From: Demequina sp.
Lineage (GTDB): Bacteria > Actinomycetota > Actinomycetes > Actinomycetales > Demequinaceae
DNA length: 64,000 bases
Direction: 5' to 3'
Assembly: GCA_024707205.1 (NCBI GenBank)
Contig: JANQAD010000001.1
Location: 558,001 to 622,000, forward strand
Within the stretch, counting starts at the first letter, position 1. Each line of letters starts with the position of its first letter. Below the pieces are notes generated by a model. The model saw only the letters and a program-made list of their open reading frames with translations, was not told the DNA's origin and ran no database searches. This document shows positions 56,551-64,000 of this stretch, one piece after another. The translations under genes were made by a program, and so were the position numbers.

Positions 56551-57435
56551 ATGACGAGTCCCCACTCCACGCCCCAGCCCATGACCACCACCACGACGGC
56601 CGACCGCACCCCCATGCCCATGGCCGTGCTCATGTGCCCGCCCACCTACTTTGACGTCCTCTACGCGATCAACCCGTGGATGGATCCCACCGTGCCGACT
56701 GACACCGACCTTGCCGTGGCCCAGTGGCGCGAACTGCGCGACACTTACGCTCGCGTCGGCATCGAGGTGCAGGAGATCGACGGCGTCGAGGGCCTCCCGG
56801 ACATGGTTTACGCCGCCAATGGCGCCACCGTCGTCAACGGCATCGCCTACACCGCGTCGTTCCGCTTCCCAGAGCGCCAGCCGGAGGCCGACGCCTACGC
56901 GGCATGGCTTGCCCGCGCGGGTTACGAAGTGGTCGAGGCCACTGCGGTCAACGAGGGCGAGGGCGATTTCCTCGTCGTCGGTGACGTCATCCTCGCGGGA
57001 ACCGGCTTCCGCTCGACCATCGCGAGCCACCGCGAGGCCGCCGGGGTCTTCGGCCGCGAGGTCGTGACGCTCATGCTCGCGCGCCCCGAGTACTACCACC
57101 TGGACACGGCGCTCGCCGTGCTCGATGCGCGCCCGGGCCGTGAGCAGATCGCCTACCTGCCGAGCGCCTTCGCCCCCGCGAGCCTCGCCGAACTCGAGCG
57201 CCGCTACCCGGACGCCCTCATCGTTGACGAAGACGAGGCAGCGATGCTCGCCCTCAACGTGGTCAGCAACGGCCGCGACGTGGTCATGCCCAAGCGCGCA
57301 ACGCGCTTTGCGGAGGCGCTCCGAGAGCGCGGTTTCAACCCCGTTGGCGTCGACCTCTCGGAACTGCTCAAGGGCGGCGGCGGCGTGAAGTGCTGCACGC
57401 TCGATTTGCGGCCAAGGAACGCAGAGGAAGCCTGA
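56551..57435 (+). CDS. Dimethylarginine dimethylaminohydrolase / arginine-dihydrolase-like amidinotransferase-fold enzyme
   Basis: 294-aa pentein. Active-site residues visible: the acidic NEGEGDFLVVG block, His in RPEYYHLDTALAVL and nucleophile Cys in GGVKCCTLDLRPRN. It hydrolyses an arginine-type guanidino group. Ornithine cyclodeaminase follows after one base, so its product is probably ornithine (arginine dihydrolase activity, as in ArgZ/AgrE N-terminal domains) or citrulline. I cannot separate these by sequence alone. An early ATG is used; ATG codons downstream could shorten it. Confidence 0.8.
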   Translation: MTSPHSTPQPMTTTTTADRTPMPMAVLMCPPTYFDVLYAINPWMDPTVPTDTDLAVAQWRELRDTYARVGIEVQEIDGVEGLPDMVYAANGATVVNGIAYTASFRFPERQPEADAYAAWLARAGYEVVEATAVNEGEGDFLVVGDVILAGTGFRSTIASHREAAGVFGREVVTLMLARPEYYHLDTALAVLDARPGREQIAYLPSAFAPASLAELERRYPDALIVDEDEAAMLALNVVSNGRDVVMPKRATRFAEALRERGFNPVGVDLSELLKGGGGVKCCTLDLRPRNAEEA

Positions 57436-57436
57436 C

Positions 57437-58462
57437 ATGGTGCAAGTCGTCGACGTAGCGCGCATGGCGCGATGGATCGCCGATTCGGGTGCTGAGGCCC
57501 GAATCGCCGGCATCGCGGCCGCCATCGAGGCGGACTTCGTGGAGTGGGAGCGCTTCGACAAGCGGCCGCGCACGGCGCACCACTCGAAGGACGGCGTGAT
57601 CGAGCTCATGCCAACGTCCAACGGCGAGCTCTACGCGGTCAAGTACGTCAACGGGCACCCCATCAACCCCGGCCGAGGCCTCCAGACGGTCGTCGGCTTC
57701 GGCGTCCTCTCTGACGTCGCCACCGGGTACCCGCTGCTCATCAGCGAGATGACCATGCTGACGGCGCTGCGCACCGCGGCCACGTCCGCGATGGCGGCCA
57801 AGTACCTGGCACGCAGGGACGCCACCCGCATGGCGCTGATCGGCACCGGCAGCCAGTCCGAGTTCCAGGCGCTCGGCTTCCGCGCGCTGCTCGGCATCAA
57901 CGACCTCTCGCTATGGGACACAGATCCCGCAGCGCTCGCCAAGGCGGAGCGAAACCTGCGCTCGCTTGGCTTCGAGGTCCGCGTTGCCTCCGGCGCGGCT
58001 GACGCGACAGAGGGCGCGGACATCGTCACCACCTGCACCGCGGACAAGGCCCTCGCCACCGTGCTCACCGAATCGATGGTGCGCCCCGGCATGCACCTCA
58101 ACGCGATCGGCGGCGACTGCCCGGGCAAGACGGAGCTCGAGACCAGCATCCTGCGCCGCTCGAGCATCTTCGTGGAGTACGAACCGCAGACGCGCGAGGA
58201 GGGCGAGATCCAGCACCTCCCGGAGGATCACCCCGTCACCGAGCTCTGGCGGGTCATCCGCCGCGAGACGCCCGGCCGGCGCTCCGAGGAGGAGATCACG
58301 ATCTTCGACTCGGTTGGCTTCGCGATCGAGGACTTCTCCGCGCTTCGCTACGTTCGCGACAGCCTCGACGCCGACGTAGCCGACCTCGACCTCCTCGTCT
58401 CGCCCGCGGATCCCAAGGACCTGTTCTCCCTGGTCGCGCGCACAGCCCCAGTCGTCGCCTGA
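57437..58462 (+). CDS. Ornithine cyclodeaminase
   Basis: NAD-dependent conversion of L-ornithine to proline and ammonia, 341 aa. Family blocks: ELMPTSNGELYAVKYVNGHPINP, LLISEMTMLTALRTAATSA, Rossmann motif MALIGTGSQSEFQA and LNAIGGDCPGKTEL. EITIFDSVGFAIEDFSALR is the usual C-terminal end. It starts one base after the upstream stop, so arginine may flow via ornithine to proline. Confidence 0.93.
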   Translation: MVQVVDVARMARWIADSGAEARIAGIAAAIEADFVEWERFDKRPRTAHHSKDGVIELMPTSNGELYAVKYVNGHPINPGRGLQTVVGFGVLSDVATGYPLLISEMTMLTALRTAATSAMAAKYLARRDATRMALIGTGSQSEFQALGFRALLGINDLSLWDTDPAALAKAERNLRSLGFEVRVASGAADATEGADIVTTCTADKALATVLTESMVRPGMHLNAIGGDCPGKTELETSILRRSSIFVEYEPQTREEGEIQHLPEDHPVTELWRVIRRETPGRRSEEEITIFDSVGFAIEDFSALRYVRDSLDADVADLDLLVSPADPKDLFSLVARTAPVVA

Positions 58463-58588
58463 CCCGAGCTCCGCGCCTAACTCGACCCCAGCGTCGGGCC
58501 GTGCCATGCGCGTGAAAACCCTCGTTTAGCGCTAGCGTTGGCGCTGATGACCCGCGCATTGGAGCGTGGGCACGAGCAGGAGGACGCA

Positions 58589-59206
58589 ATGGCTGACAAC
58601 GGATCGGTGAGCGGCGTGAGCATCGACGTGTTCGAGCTCGACCCGAGCGAGCTTGGAAAGAACGGCATCAACGCCGTTCGCGCGGCCTTCGGCCTCGTTG
58701 GCCTGTTGGGCATCGCGCTCGGCGTGGCCCTGCTCGTGTGGCCAGGCAAGACGCTCGCGGTCTTCGCGGGAATCCTCGCCATCTACTTCATCTTCGCTGG
58801 TATCGCGCGCGTTGCGCTGTCGATCTTCAGCAGCGGCATCGGCGGCGGACACCGCATCCTCGGCCTGATCCTCGGCCTGATCGTGTTCCTTGCGGGCATC
58901 ATCGTGCTGCGCAACCTCGCCGCCTCCACAGGCGTGCTCGCGATCATCGCGGCCCTCGCGCTCGGCATCGCGTGGATCATCGACGGCATCATGGCGCTCG
59001 TCGAGTCCGGCAAGCGCGACGGCAGCCGCGGCGTCGGCATCGCGTTCGGCATCTTCTCGATCCTCGCTGGCGTCGTCGTGCTCATCTGGCCGGGCTGGAC
59101 CATCCTTGCTTTCGCGGTCCTCATCGGCATCTCGCTCGTGATCCTCGGCGTCATGGGCGTCGTGCGCGCCTTCACGTTCGGCAAGAGCGCGAAGGTCGCC
59201 GCCTAG
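58589..59206 (+). CDS. HdeD/DUF308 membrane protein
   Basis: 205 aa with a short hydrophilic N-terminus and six transmembrane helices arranged as repeated pairs (ALGVALLVWPGKTLAVFAGILAIYFI; LAGVVVLIWPGWTILAFAVLIGISLVI), the DUF308 pattern of WPG-containing repeats. Related HdeD proteins are linked to acid resistance in enterobacteria; no such role is shown here. AGGAGG lies six bases before the ATG. Confidence 0.88.
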   Translation: MADNGSVSGVSIDVFELDPSELGKNGINAVRAAFGLVGLLGIALGVALLVWPGKTLAVFAGILAIYFIFAGIARVALSIFSSGIGGGHRILGLILGLIVFLAGIIVLRNLAASTGVLAIIAALALGIAWIIDGIMALVESGKRDGSRGVGIAFGIFSILAGVVVLIWPGWTILAFAVLIGISLVILGVMGVVRAFTFGKSAKVAA

Positions 59207-59227
59207 ACGGCTGCACCACGCACCGCG

Positions 59228-60466
59228 ATGAGCGCTGACACCCCGGCGTCTGAAGAGCCAGAGGTCCCCACGGAGGTTGCGCGGGCTGCACGGTTGTGGG
59301 CCGGCGACAAGAAGTACGCCGAGCCCGAGTACGCGGGATGGGCCAACCACTTCACGTGGGTGGTGCTCCGCAAGACCGTGGCCGTTGCCGCCTTGACGAC
59401 CCTCGCGGTGCTGGCGATCGTGCAGGCCCGCGGGCTCGTGGGGATGCTCATCATCTCCACGTTCTTCGCGCTCGCCATCATCCCCGGCGTCAACACGCTG
59501 ACCGCGAAGTACCACATGAAGCGCGGGGCGGCCGTGGGGATCGTCTACCTCATCGCCCTCGTCGCGCTGATACTGCTCGTTCTGGTGCTGATTCCCGCGA
59601 TCGTGAAGTTCGCCGAGGCGGTGCAGAGCAACATCGCGGGGTGGATCGACGACCTCAACGCCTGGACCACCGCCACGTTCGGCGGGGAGGCCGTGTCGAG
59701 CGAGAGCGCCCAGCAGCACGCCGACGAGTTCCTCAACTCTCTCGCCGCGTGGGGCTCGAGCGTGTTTGGACTGGTGACGAGCGGTATCGGCTTCATCTTT
59801 GACTTCTTCACGATCGCCGCGTTCACGTTCTACATCGCGGCGGGCTTCCCGAACATCCGCAGGGCGGTCGCGGCCCGCATGAACCCAGACCGCCAGCGCG
59901 TCTTCGCGTGGATCACCGACCAGTCGATCGAGCAGACGGGCGGGTACTTCTACTCTCGCCTGCTGCTCATGGCCGTCAACGGCGGCCTCGGCTTCACGGT
60001 GATGGTCATCCTGGGGATGCCGCTCGTGTACGCCATGCCGATGGCGCTGTTCATGGGCTTCGTGAGCGAGTTCATCCCCATGATCGGCACGTACATCGGG
60101 GCGATCATCCCGATCCTCTTGATTCTCGCGGTCCAGGGGCTCGTCCCGGCAGTCATCTTCCTCGTGTGGATCATCATCTACCAGCAGCTCGAGAACTACT
60201 GGCTCAGCCCACGCTTCTCCTCGAAGACCATGGAGCTGAACGGTGCCGTGGCGTTCGGCGCCGCGCTCTTCGGCGGTGCGGTCGCGGGCCCCATGGGCGC
60301 GTTCATGGCGCTCCCCGTGGCCGCGCTCGTCACGGCGGTCGTCAAGAACGCGGGAAAGACCTACACGGTCGTCGTCGACGACCTCGACGGCCCCGAGCTG
60401 TCTCTTGGCAGCGACGAGCCAACCCGGACACGGGAGCACCCGCGCTGGCAGGTCTGGCGCCGGTAG
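59228..60466 (+). CDS. AI-2E family transporter (second)
   Basis: 412 aa. Family architecture: helices at about 45-105, a soluble loop (residues 115-165), then VSEFIPMIGTYIGAIIPIL and YQQLENYWLSPRFSSKTMELN, typical AI-2E/PerM blocks. Differs clearly from the copy at 18.2-19.3 kb. Follows the DUF308 gene by 21 bp. The stop TAG is part of the 10-mer AGCGTCGGGCC. Confidence 0.87.
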   Translation: MSADTPASEEPEVPTEVARAARLWAGDKKYAEPEYAGWANHFTWVVLRKTVAVAALTTLAVLAIVQARGLVGMLIISTFFALAIIPGVNTLTAKYHMKRGAAVGIVYLIALVALILLVLVLIPAIVKFAEAVQSNIAGWIDDLNAWTTATFGGEAVSSESAQQHADEFLNSLAAWGSSVFGLVTSGIGFIFDFFTIAAFTFYIAAGFPNIRRAVAARMNPDRQRVFAWITDQSIEQTGGYFYSRLLLMAVNGGLGFTVMVILGMPLVYAMPMALFMGFVSEFIPMIGTYIGAIIPILLILAVQGLVPAVIFLVWIIIYQQLENYWLSPRFSSKTMELNGAVAFGAALFGGAVAGPMGAFMALPVAALVTAVVKNAGKTYTVVVDDLDGPELSLGSDEPTRTREHPRWQVWRR

Positions 60467-60481
60467 CGTCGGGCCGCCCCC

Positions 60482-60558
60482 CACCGCTCTGAACCACTTT
60501 CAGGCACTTCTAGCGGCTTGTGAGCGCTCAACGTGCCGCTGAGCGGTTCGGAGCGGTG
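60482..60558. repeat. Nested inverted repeat after the AI-2E gene
   Basis: Outer 14-bp arms (60482-60495 and 60545-60558) match at 13 positions (CACCGCTC-N-GAACC type). Inside, AGCGGC pairs with GCCGCT and the centre holds the perfect palindrome TGAGCGCTCA (60521-60530 region). A copy of AGCGTCGGGCC lies just to the left. Confidence 0.65.
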
Positions 60559-60576
60559 CGCAGCATGACAACACAA

Positions 60577-60608
60577 AGGCGCCGGCCCCCTGTCGGGAGC
60601 CGGCGCCT
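60577..60608. terminator. Bidirectional rho-independent-type terminator
   Basis: Perfect 10-bp stem AGGCGCCGGC/GCCGGCGCCT with a 12-base loop between convergent genes. On the minus strand it is followed by TTTGTG, so it mainly ends the FKBP transcript. Confidence 0.75.
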
Positions 60609-60624
60609 GTTCGCGTGACGTGAG

Positions 60625-61581
60625 TTAGGACACCGCGAGGATGTCGACCACGAAGACGAGCGTGGATCCACCGGGGATCGAGCCGTCCGAGGAGTCGTCG
60701 TCGCCGTAGCCAAGGTCCGACGGGATGACGAGCAGCACCTGCGAGCCGACGGTCTGGCCCGCGAGTCCCTTGACCCAGCCTTCGATGAGCGACGAGGTCG
60801 TAAGGGTCGTGGTGAACGGCGTGCCGCGGTCCCACGACGAGTCGAACTGGGTGCCGCCATCCCACAGCCAGCCGCTGTAGTGGACGGTGATGTTGTCGCC
60901 CTCCTCGACGGTGTCGCCGTCGCCCTTGATGAGGGTCTGCGCCACGAGGTCCTTGGGCGGATCCGTCTTGGGGATCTCCACCGAAGGCGCGCCGTTGTCG
61001 GCGAGGGTCACGACGGGGAGGCCCTCCTCGGGGGTCACGGCGGTGCCGGACGCGCGGTCGAGGGGCGTCACGGTGCCCGCGACGGTGACGGCCATGATGA
61101 CCGACGTCGTGGGAGAGGTGGAGCTGTCAACTGCCGCGTAGAGGAAGTCGGCACCAACGTGCGCGCCCACCAGCAGGTCGATCAGCAGCGGGTCGATCTG
61201 GCCCTCGATGAGCGACACAGCCTCGGGAGTCGAGCCCGTGTAGGTCGAGTAGCTCACCGAGCCGTCTTCGCCGGAGGACACCGTGTAGTCAAGGGTGACG
61301 ACGTCGCCCTCCTTGATCTGCGCACCGTCTCCGTCGGAGATCATGCGCGTGGCGGTGGTGCCCACGTTGAAGGGCTGGGCGAAGGTCAAGGTGGGAACGC
61401 CGTCGGCGTCCTCGTCCCAGCTCACGGTCTCGAGAGCGGCGTCAGCCGCGGCCTGCAGGGCCTCGGTGTCATCGGACGCGCTCGGCGAGGGCGAGGCGTC
61501 GCCGCCCGCCGAGGAGCAGCCTGCGAGCACGAGGGCCGCGAGGGCGGCCGCGGCAAGGGAAACGGACAACTTGGTCTTCAC
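60625..61581 (-). CDS. FKBP-type peptidyl-prolyl isomerase lipoprotein
   Basis: 318 aa. Signal and lipobox ALVLAGCSS, so attached to the outer face of the membrane. The C-terminal FKBP domain is complete (GDNITVHYSGWLWDGGTQFDSSWDRG, LIEGWVKGLAGQTVGSQVLLVIPSDLGYG). A second, degenerate FKBP-like domain precedes it (GDVVTLDYTVSSGEDGS, LIEGQIDPLLIDLLVGAHVGADFLY), lacking several active-site aromatics. A 14-bp palindrome lies 33 bp upstream. Confidence 0.92.
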   Translation of the reverse strand: MKTKLSVSLAAAALAALVLAGCSSAGGDASPSPSASDDTEALQAAADAALETVSWDEDADGVPTLTFAQPFNVGTTATRMISDGDGAQIKEGDVVTLDYTVSSGEDGSVSYSTYTGSTPEAVSLIEGQIDPLLIDLLVGAHVGADFLYAAVDSSTSPTTSVIMAVTVAGTVTPLDRASGTAVTPEEGLPVVTLADNGAPSVEIPKTDPPKDLVAQTLIKGDGDTVEEGDNITVHYSGWLWDGGTQFDSSWDRGTPFTTTLTTSSLIEGWVKGLAGQTVGSQVLLVIPSDLGYGDDDSSDGSIPGGSTLVFVVDILAVS

Positions 61582-61614
61582 GCGAAAATCTCCCAGGTAG
61601 GGGGTGGATACATG

Positions 61615-61628
61615 GCCCTGCGCAGGGC
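61615..61628. promoter_or_regulatory. 14-bp perfect palindrome before the FKBP gene
   Basis: GCCCTGCGCAGGGC lies 33-47 bp upstream of the FKBP ATG, probably in the leader or at the promoter. Operator or mRNA stem; cannot decide. Confidence 0.4.
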
Positions 61629-61704
61629 GACACGGACGTAACCGATGGGCTTCTGCGAAAGTTCCCGTTCGTTGCCAGTCCTTAGGAAACTGTAACCTTT
61701 CGCG

Positions 61705-62699
61705 TCACACGGGAGCGACGGCGCTCGTCGCAGTGCCCGCGAACGCCGCGTCCGCCACGGCGATCGCCTGGGCTTGCACGCCCGCGTGTTCGAGCGCGAG
61801 GAGCGCCGCTCCCGCGATCGGCGGGCGGCGCACGTGCACCACCTTGGCGCGCGGAGCCACCTCCGCGACCCCGGCCAGCACGCCCCCGCTGAGGCGGGGC
61901 GTCTCTGTCTCGAACATGCCGCCGCCGAGCACCACGGGGAAGGCGTGGTCCCCGAGTCCGAGGCGCGTCACGATCGCGCGCACGAACGCCACGATCTCCT
62001 CCGCTTGCCGGTCTACCAGGCTCAACGCAATGGCGTCGTCGCGAGCCGCGGCCGCGAGCACCACCGGCGCGAGGCTGGACAGGTCCGAGAACTCCCGCTG
62101 CCCAAAGTGCAACTGCTCGATGACCTCGTCGATGCTGTGCGCCCCCAGAGAGGTCAGCACTCCCTCCACGAGCGCCGTCTGCGGGCCGCGCCCGTCGACG
62201 GCGCGCGCCGCGTGCCACAGCGCCGCCTGGCCCAGCCCATACCCGCCGCCCCAGTCGCCGGAGATCTCGCCGAGGGCGGGGAAGCGGACCGTGGCGCCGT
62301 CCGCGCGGATGCCGACGGCGTTGATCCCCGTTCCGCAGATCACGGCTACCGCGTCGGTCGCCTCCGTGCCGGCGCGCAGCAGCGCGAACAAGTCGTTGTC
62401 GACCACCAGCCCCGCGCCGCCCACGCGCATCCGGCCACGCCGGCGCGGTACCGCTCGATCTCGATCGGCAGATCCAGCCCGGAGAGGTACACGTCCGCCT
62501 GGACCACCTCGGCGTCGCCGACCACGTCGCGCACGAGCGCGTCGATGACGGCCACCGATCCCTCGAGTCCCACGAGGTGCGGGCTGCTCTTTGGCCCCCG
62601 CTTACGCGCGATCACGGTCCCGTCGAGCGCGAGCGCGACGACGTCGGTCTTGGAGCCACCGCCATCGACCGCGATCACGACCTTGTTCGCCGGCGTCAT
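61705..62699 (-). CDS. BadF/NagK-type sugar kinase (GlcNAc kinase-like), frameshifted
   Basis: ASKHA-fold kinase. N-terminal phosphate loop VVIAVDGGGSKTDVVAL; second half with VICGTGINAVGIRADG, GEISGDWGGGYGLGQAAL and VVLGGGMFETETP. A missing base near 62430 splits it; restoring it gives about 331 aa. Family members phosphorylate N-acetylglucosamine or glucosamine with ATP. The ATG overlaps the GH4 gene stop (ATGA), linking it to glycoside use. Confidence 0.85.
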
Positions 62700-63955
62700 C
62701 TCGCCCACTCCAGGTGTCGCTTGTTCGCCGCGAGCAGCAGGTCCGTGAGGCGCTCGGCGCGGTCGTACTGCAGCACCAAGGGGTTGGCCGCCATCGCTCG
62801 CACCACACGCTCCCGGCCGCCGTGAACGGCGGCTTCGAGCGCGAGCCTCTCGTATCCGGCGACGGCGCCGATCAACCCGGCCACGTCGTCGGGCAGGGGC
62901 GCGACCGGCTCGGCGACGAAGGTGCCGTTCCGGAAGGTGGCGGGCACCTCAACGACGTGGTCGTCAGGGAGGAAGGGAAGGAGGCCGTCGTTGCGGAGGT
63001 TGACCACGCGAGGCGGGTGGGCGGCGCCCATGATCGCCGCGAGCAGCTCCACCGCGGCCTCGGAGTAGAAAGCGCCGCCGCGGCGCTCTAGCGCCTCGGG
63101 CTTGGTGTCCGCACTGGGATCCGCGTAGATCGCGAGCAGCTCTTCCTCGATGGCGCGAACGGCCTCCGCGCGCGAAGGCTCGGCGAGCTGCTCGGCGAGC
63201 ACCTCGTCGTGCGCGTAGAAGTACCGCAGGTAGTACGACGGCACCATGCCCAGCCCAGCAAGCAGCGCAGGGGCGAGGTGAACGTCGTCGCTGAGCTCAC
63301 CCAACTGATCCCGCAGCAGGCCCGGCAGGCGGTCGACGCCGGCAACGGTCACGCTGCGCTCCCACGTGAGGTGGTTGAGGCCAACGTGACCGAGCCGCAC
63401 GTCGTCGGGCTCCGCGCCCAGCATGCCTGCAAAGCGCCGCTGGAAGCCGATGGCCACGTTGCACAGCCCGACGGCGCGGTGCCCGTGCTCGAGCAGCGCG
63501 CGGGTGACTATGCCAACGGGATTGGTGAAGTCGACGATCCACGCGTCCGGCTTGGCGTGCGCGCGGACCGCGTCGGCGATGCGCAGCACCACGGGAACCG
63601 TGCGCAGGGCTTTGGCGAGCCCGCCCGGCCCGGTTGTCTCCTGGCCGATGCAGTGCACCTCGTGCGGCCACGTCTCGTCCTCGTGGCGCGCCTCCTGGCC
63701 GCCGACGCGCAGCTGCAACAGCACCGCGTCGGCGCCCGAAACGCCTGTTACAAGGTCAGTTGTGGTCACGACGCGCGCGGGGTGACCGGCGCGCGCGAGC
63801 ATCCTTCGCGCCATCCCGCCAACGAACTCGAGCCGGCGCTCGTCGGGGTCCACGAGCGCAACCTCGTCGAGCGGCAGTTCCGCGCGCAGGCGCGCGAAAC
63901 CGTCGATCAACTCCGGCGTGTAGGTGGAGCCGCCGCCAACGATTGCGAGCTTCAT
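62696..63955 (-). CDS. Glycoside hydrolase family 4 (6-phospho-beta-glucosidase type)
   Basis: 419-aa NAD- and Mn-dependent glycosidase. N-terminal NAD fold KLAIVGGGSTYTPELIDG, conserved RVGGQEARHEDE, the metal-ligand cysteine in VGLCNVAIGFQRR and histidine in HVGLNHLTW. GH4 enzymes usually act on phosphorylated disaccharides. Since the coupled gene is an ATP sugar kinase rather than a PTS component, the substrate may be phosphorylated by that kinase, or this member may accept unphosphorylated glycosides. AAGGAAGG precedes the ATG. Confidence 0.93.
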   Translation of the reverse strand: MKLAIVGGGSTYTPELIDGFARLRAELPLDEVALVDPDERRLEFVGGMARRMLARAGHPARVVTTTDLVTGVSGADAVLLQLRVGGQEARHEDETWPHEVHCIGQETTGPGGLAKALRTVPVVLRIADAVRAHAKPDAWIVDFTNPVGIVTRALLEHGHRAVGLCNVAIGFQRRFAGMLGAEPDDVRLGHVGLNHLTWERSVTVAGVDRLPGLLRDQLGELSDDVHLAPALLAGLGMVPSYYLRYFYAHDEVLAEQLAEPSRAEAVRAIEEELLAIYADPSADTKPEALERRGGAFYSEAAVELLAAIMGAAHPPRVVNLRNDGLLPFLPDDHVVEVPATFRNGTFVAEPVAPLPDDVAGLIGAVAGYERLALEAAVHGGRERVVRAMAANPLVLQYDRAERLTDLLLAANKRHLEWAR

Positions 63956-63970
63956 CGTGCCCTTCCTTGC

Positions 63971-64000
63971 TCAGCCGATCGCAGGAGCGTCGACGACGAT
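63971..64000 (-). CDS. C-terminal end of an upstream gene (partial)
   Basis: Nine final codons (IVVDAPAIG) and a TGA, 15 bp upstream of the GH4 gene on the same strand, so probably the same operon. Too short to identify; a sugar-transport or glycosidase gene would fit. Confidence 0.5.
   Translation of the reverse strand: MVVDAPAIG

Overview
The window is a GC-rich (about 65-70 %), densely packed bacterial chromosome segment. The gene set points to a high-GC Gram-positive actinobacterium, probably order Micrococcales (Cellulomonadaceae/Demequinaceae-like). Supporting markers are the coproporphyrin-dependent haem branch, a G5-domain cell-wall lytic protein, PhoH2 with a PIN domain, DUF4307 next to greA, DUF501 beside ppx and divIC, a protein mannosyltransferase, and many genes that look leaderless. 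I see no rRNA, CRISPR array, insertion sequence or prophage. Two tRNA genes are present.

Layout. 1-4.5 kb: sugar kinase, fumC, type II NADH dehydrogenase and a small unknown gene behind a strong palindrome. 4.5-10 kb: a complete late haem block (hemA divergent from hemE-cgoX-chdC-cpfC). 10-15.7 kb: phoH2, then a lower-GC three-gene operon of exported proteins with its own near-consensus promoter, then uppS and trhA diverging around a 20-bp palindrome. 15.6-20 kb: small membrane protein, DUF4307, greA, rlmC, AI-2E family transporter, msrA. 20-25.5 kb: SDR + flavin monooxygenase, CE7 esterase, membrane proteins, methyltransferase. 25.5-33.5 kb: tRNA-Leu(UAA), ppx, DUF501, divIC, eno, a SurA-like lipoprotein, mfd. 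33.7-39.3 kb: a co-directional group of SAH-hydrolase-like enzyme, aminohydrolase, cupin and a polar amino acid ABC transporter. 39.4-46 kb: pth, rplY, an ECF sigma factor with a membrane partner, prs, glmU, pentapeptide protein, tRNA-Gln. 46-54.4 kb: TetR, mscL, ispE, rsmA, G5/lytic transglycosylase, tatD, metG, D,D-carboxypeptidase, rsmI. 54.4-60.5 kb: protein mannosyltransferase, Lrp regulator divergent from a DDAH-like/ornithine cyclodeaminase pair, DUF308 protein, second AI-2E transporter. 60.6-64 kb: FKBP lipoprotein and a GlcNAc-kinase-like/GH4 glycosidase operon cut by the window end.

Three sequence-level patterns run across the window. (1) The 10-mer AGCGTCGGGC (either strand) occurs at 22 positions, where under one is expected. 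It sits just behind several stop codons and in all reading frames inside genes, so it looks selected as DNA. (2) Six intergenic regions carry large, often nested inverted repeats with unrelated arm sequences; one is a perfect 83-bp tandem duplication. (3) At least nine genes have a -10-like hexamer ending exactly six bases before the start codon, which predicts leaderless transcripts.

Caution: about fourteen conserved genes, including the essential metG, glmU, ispE and rplY, are interrupted by a single-base indel, nearly all in short G/C runs. In each case restoring one base recovers the full family sequence and a length divisible by three. I therefore treat these as probable sequencing errors and give the restored spans.
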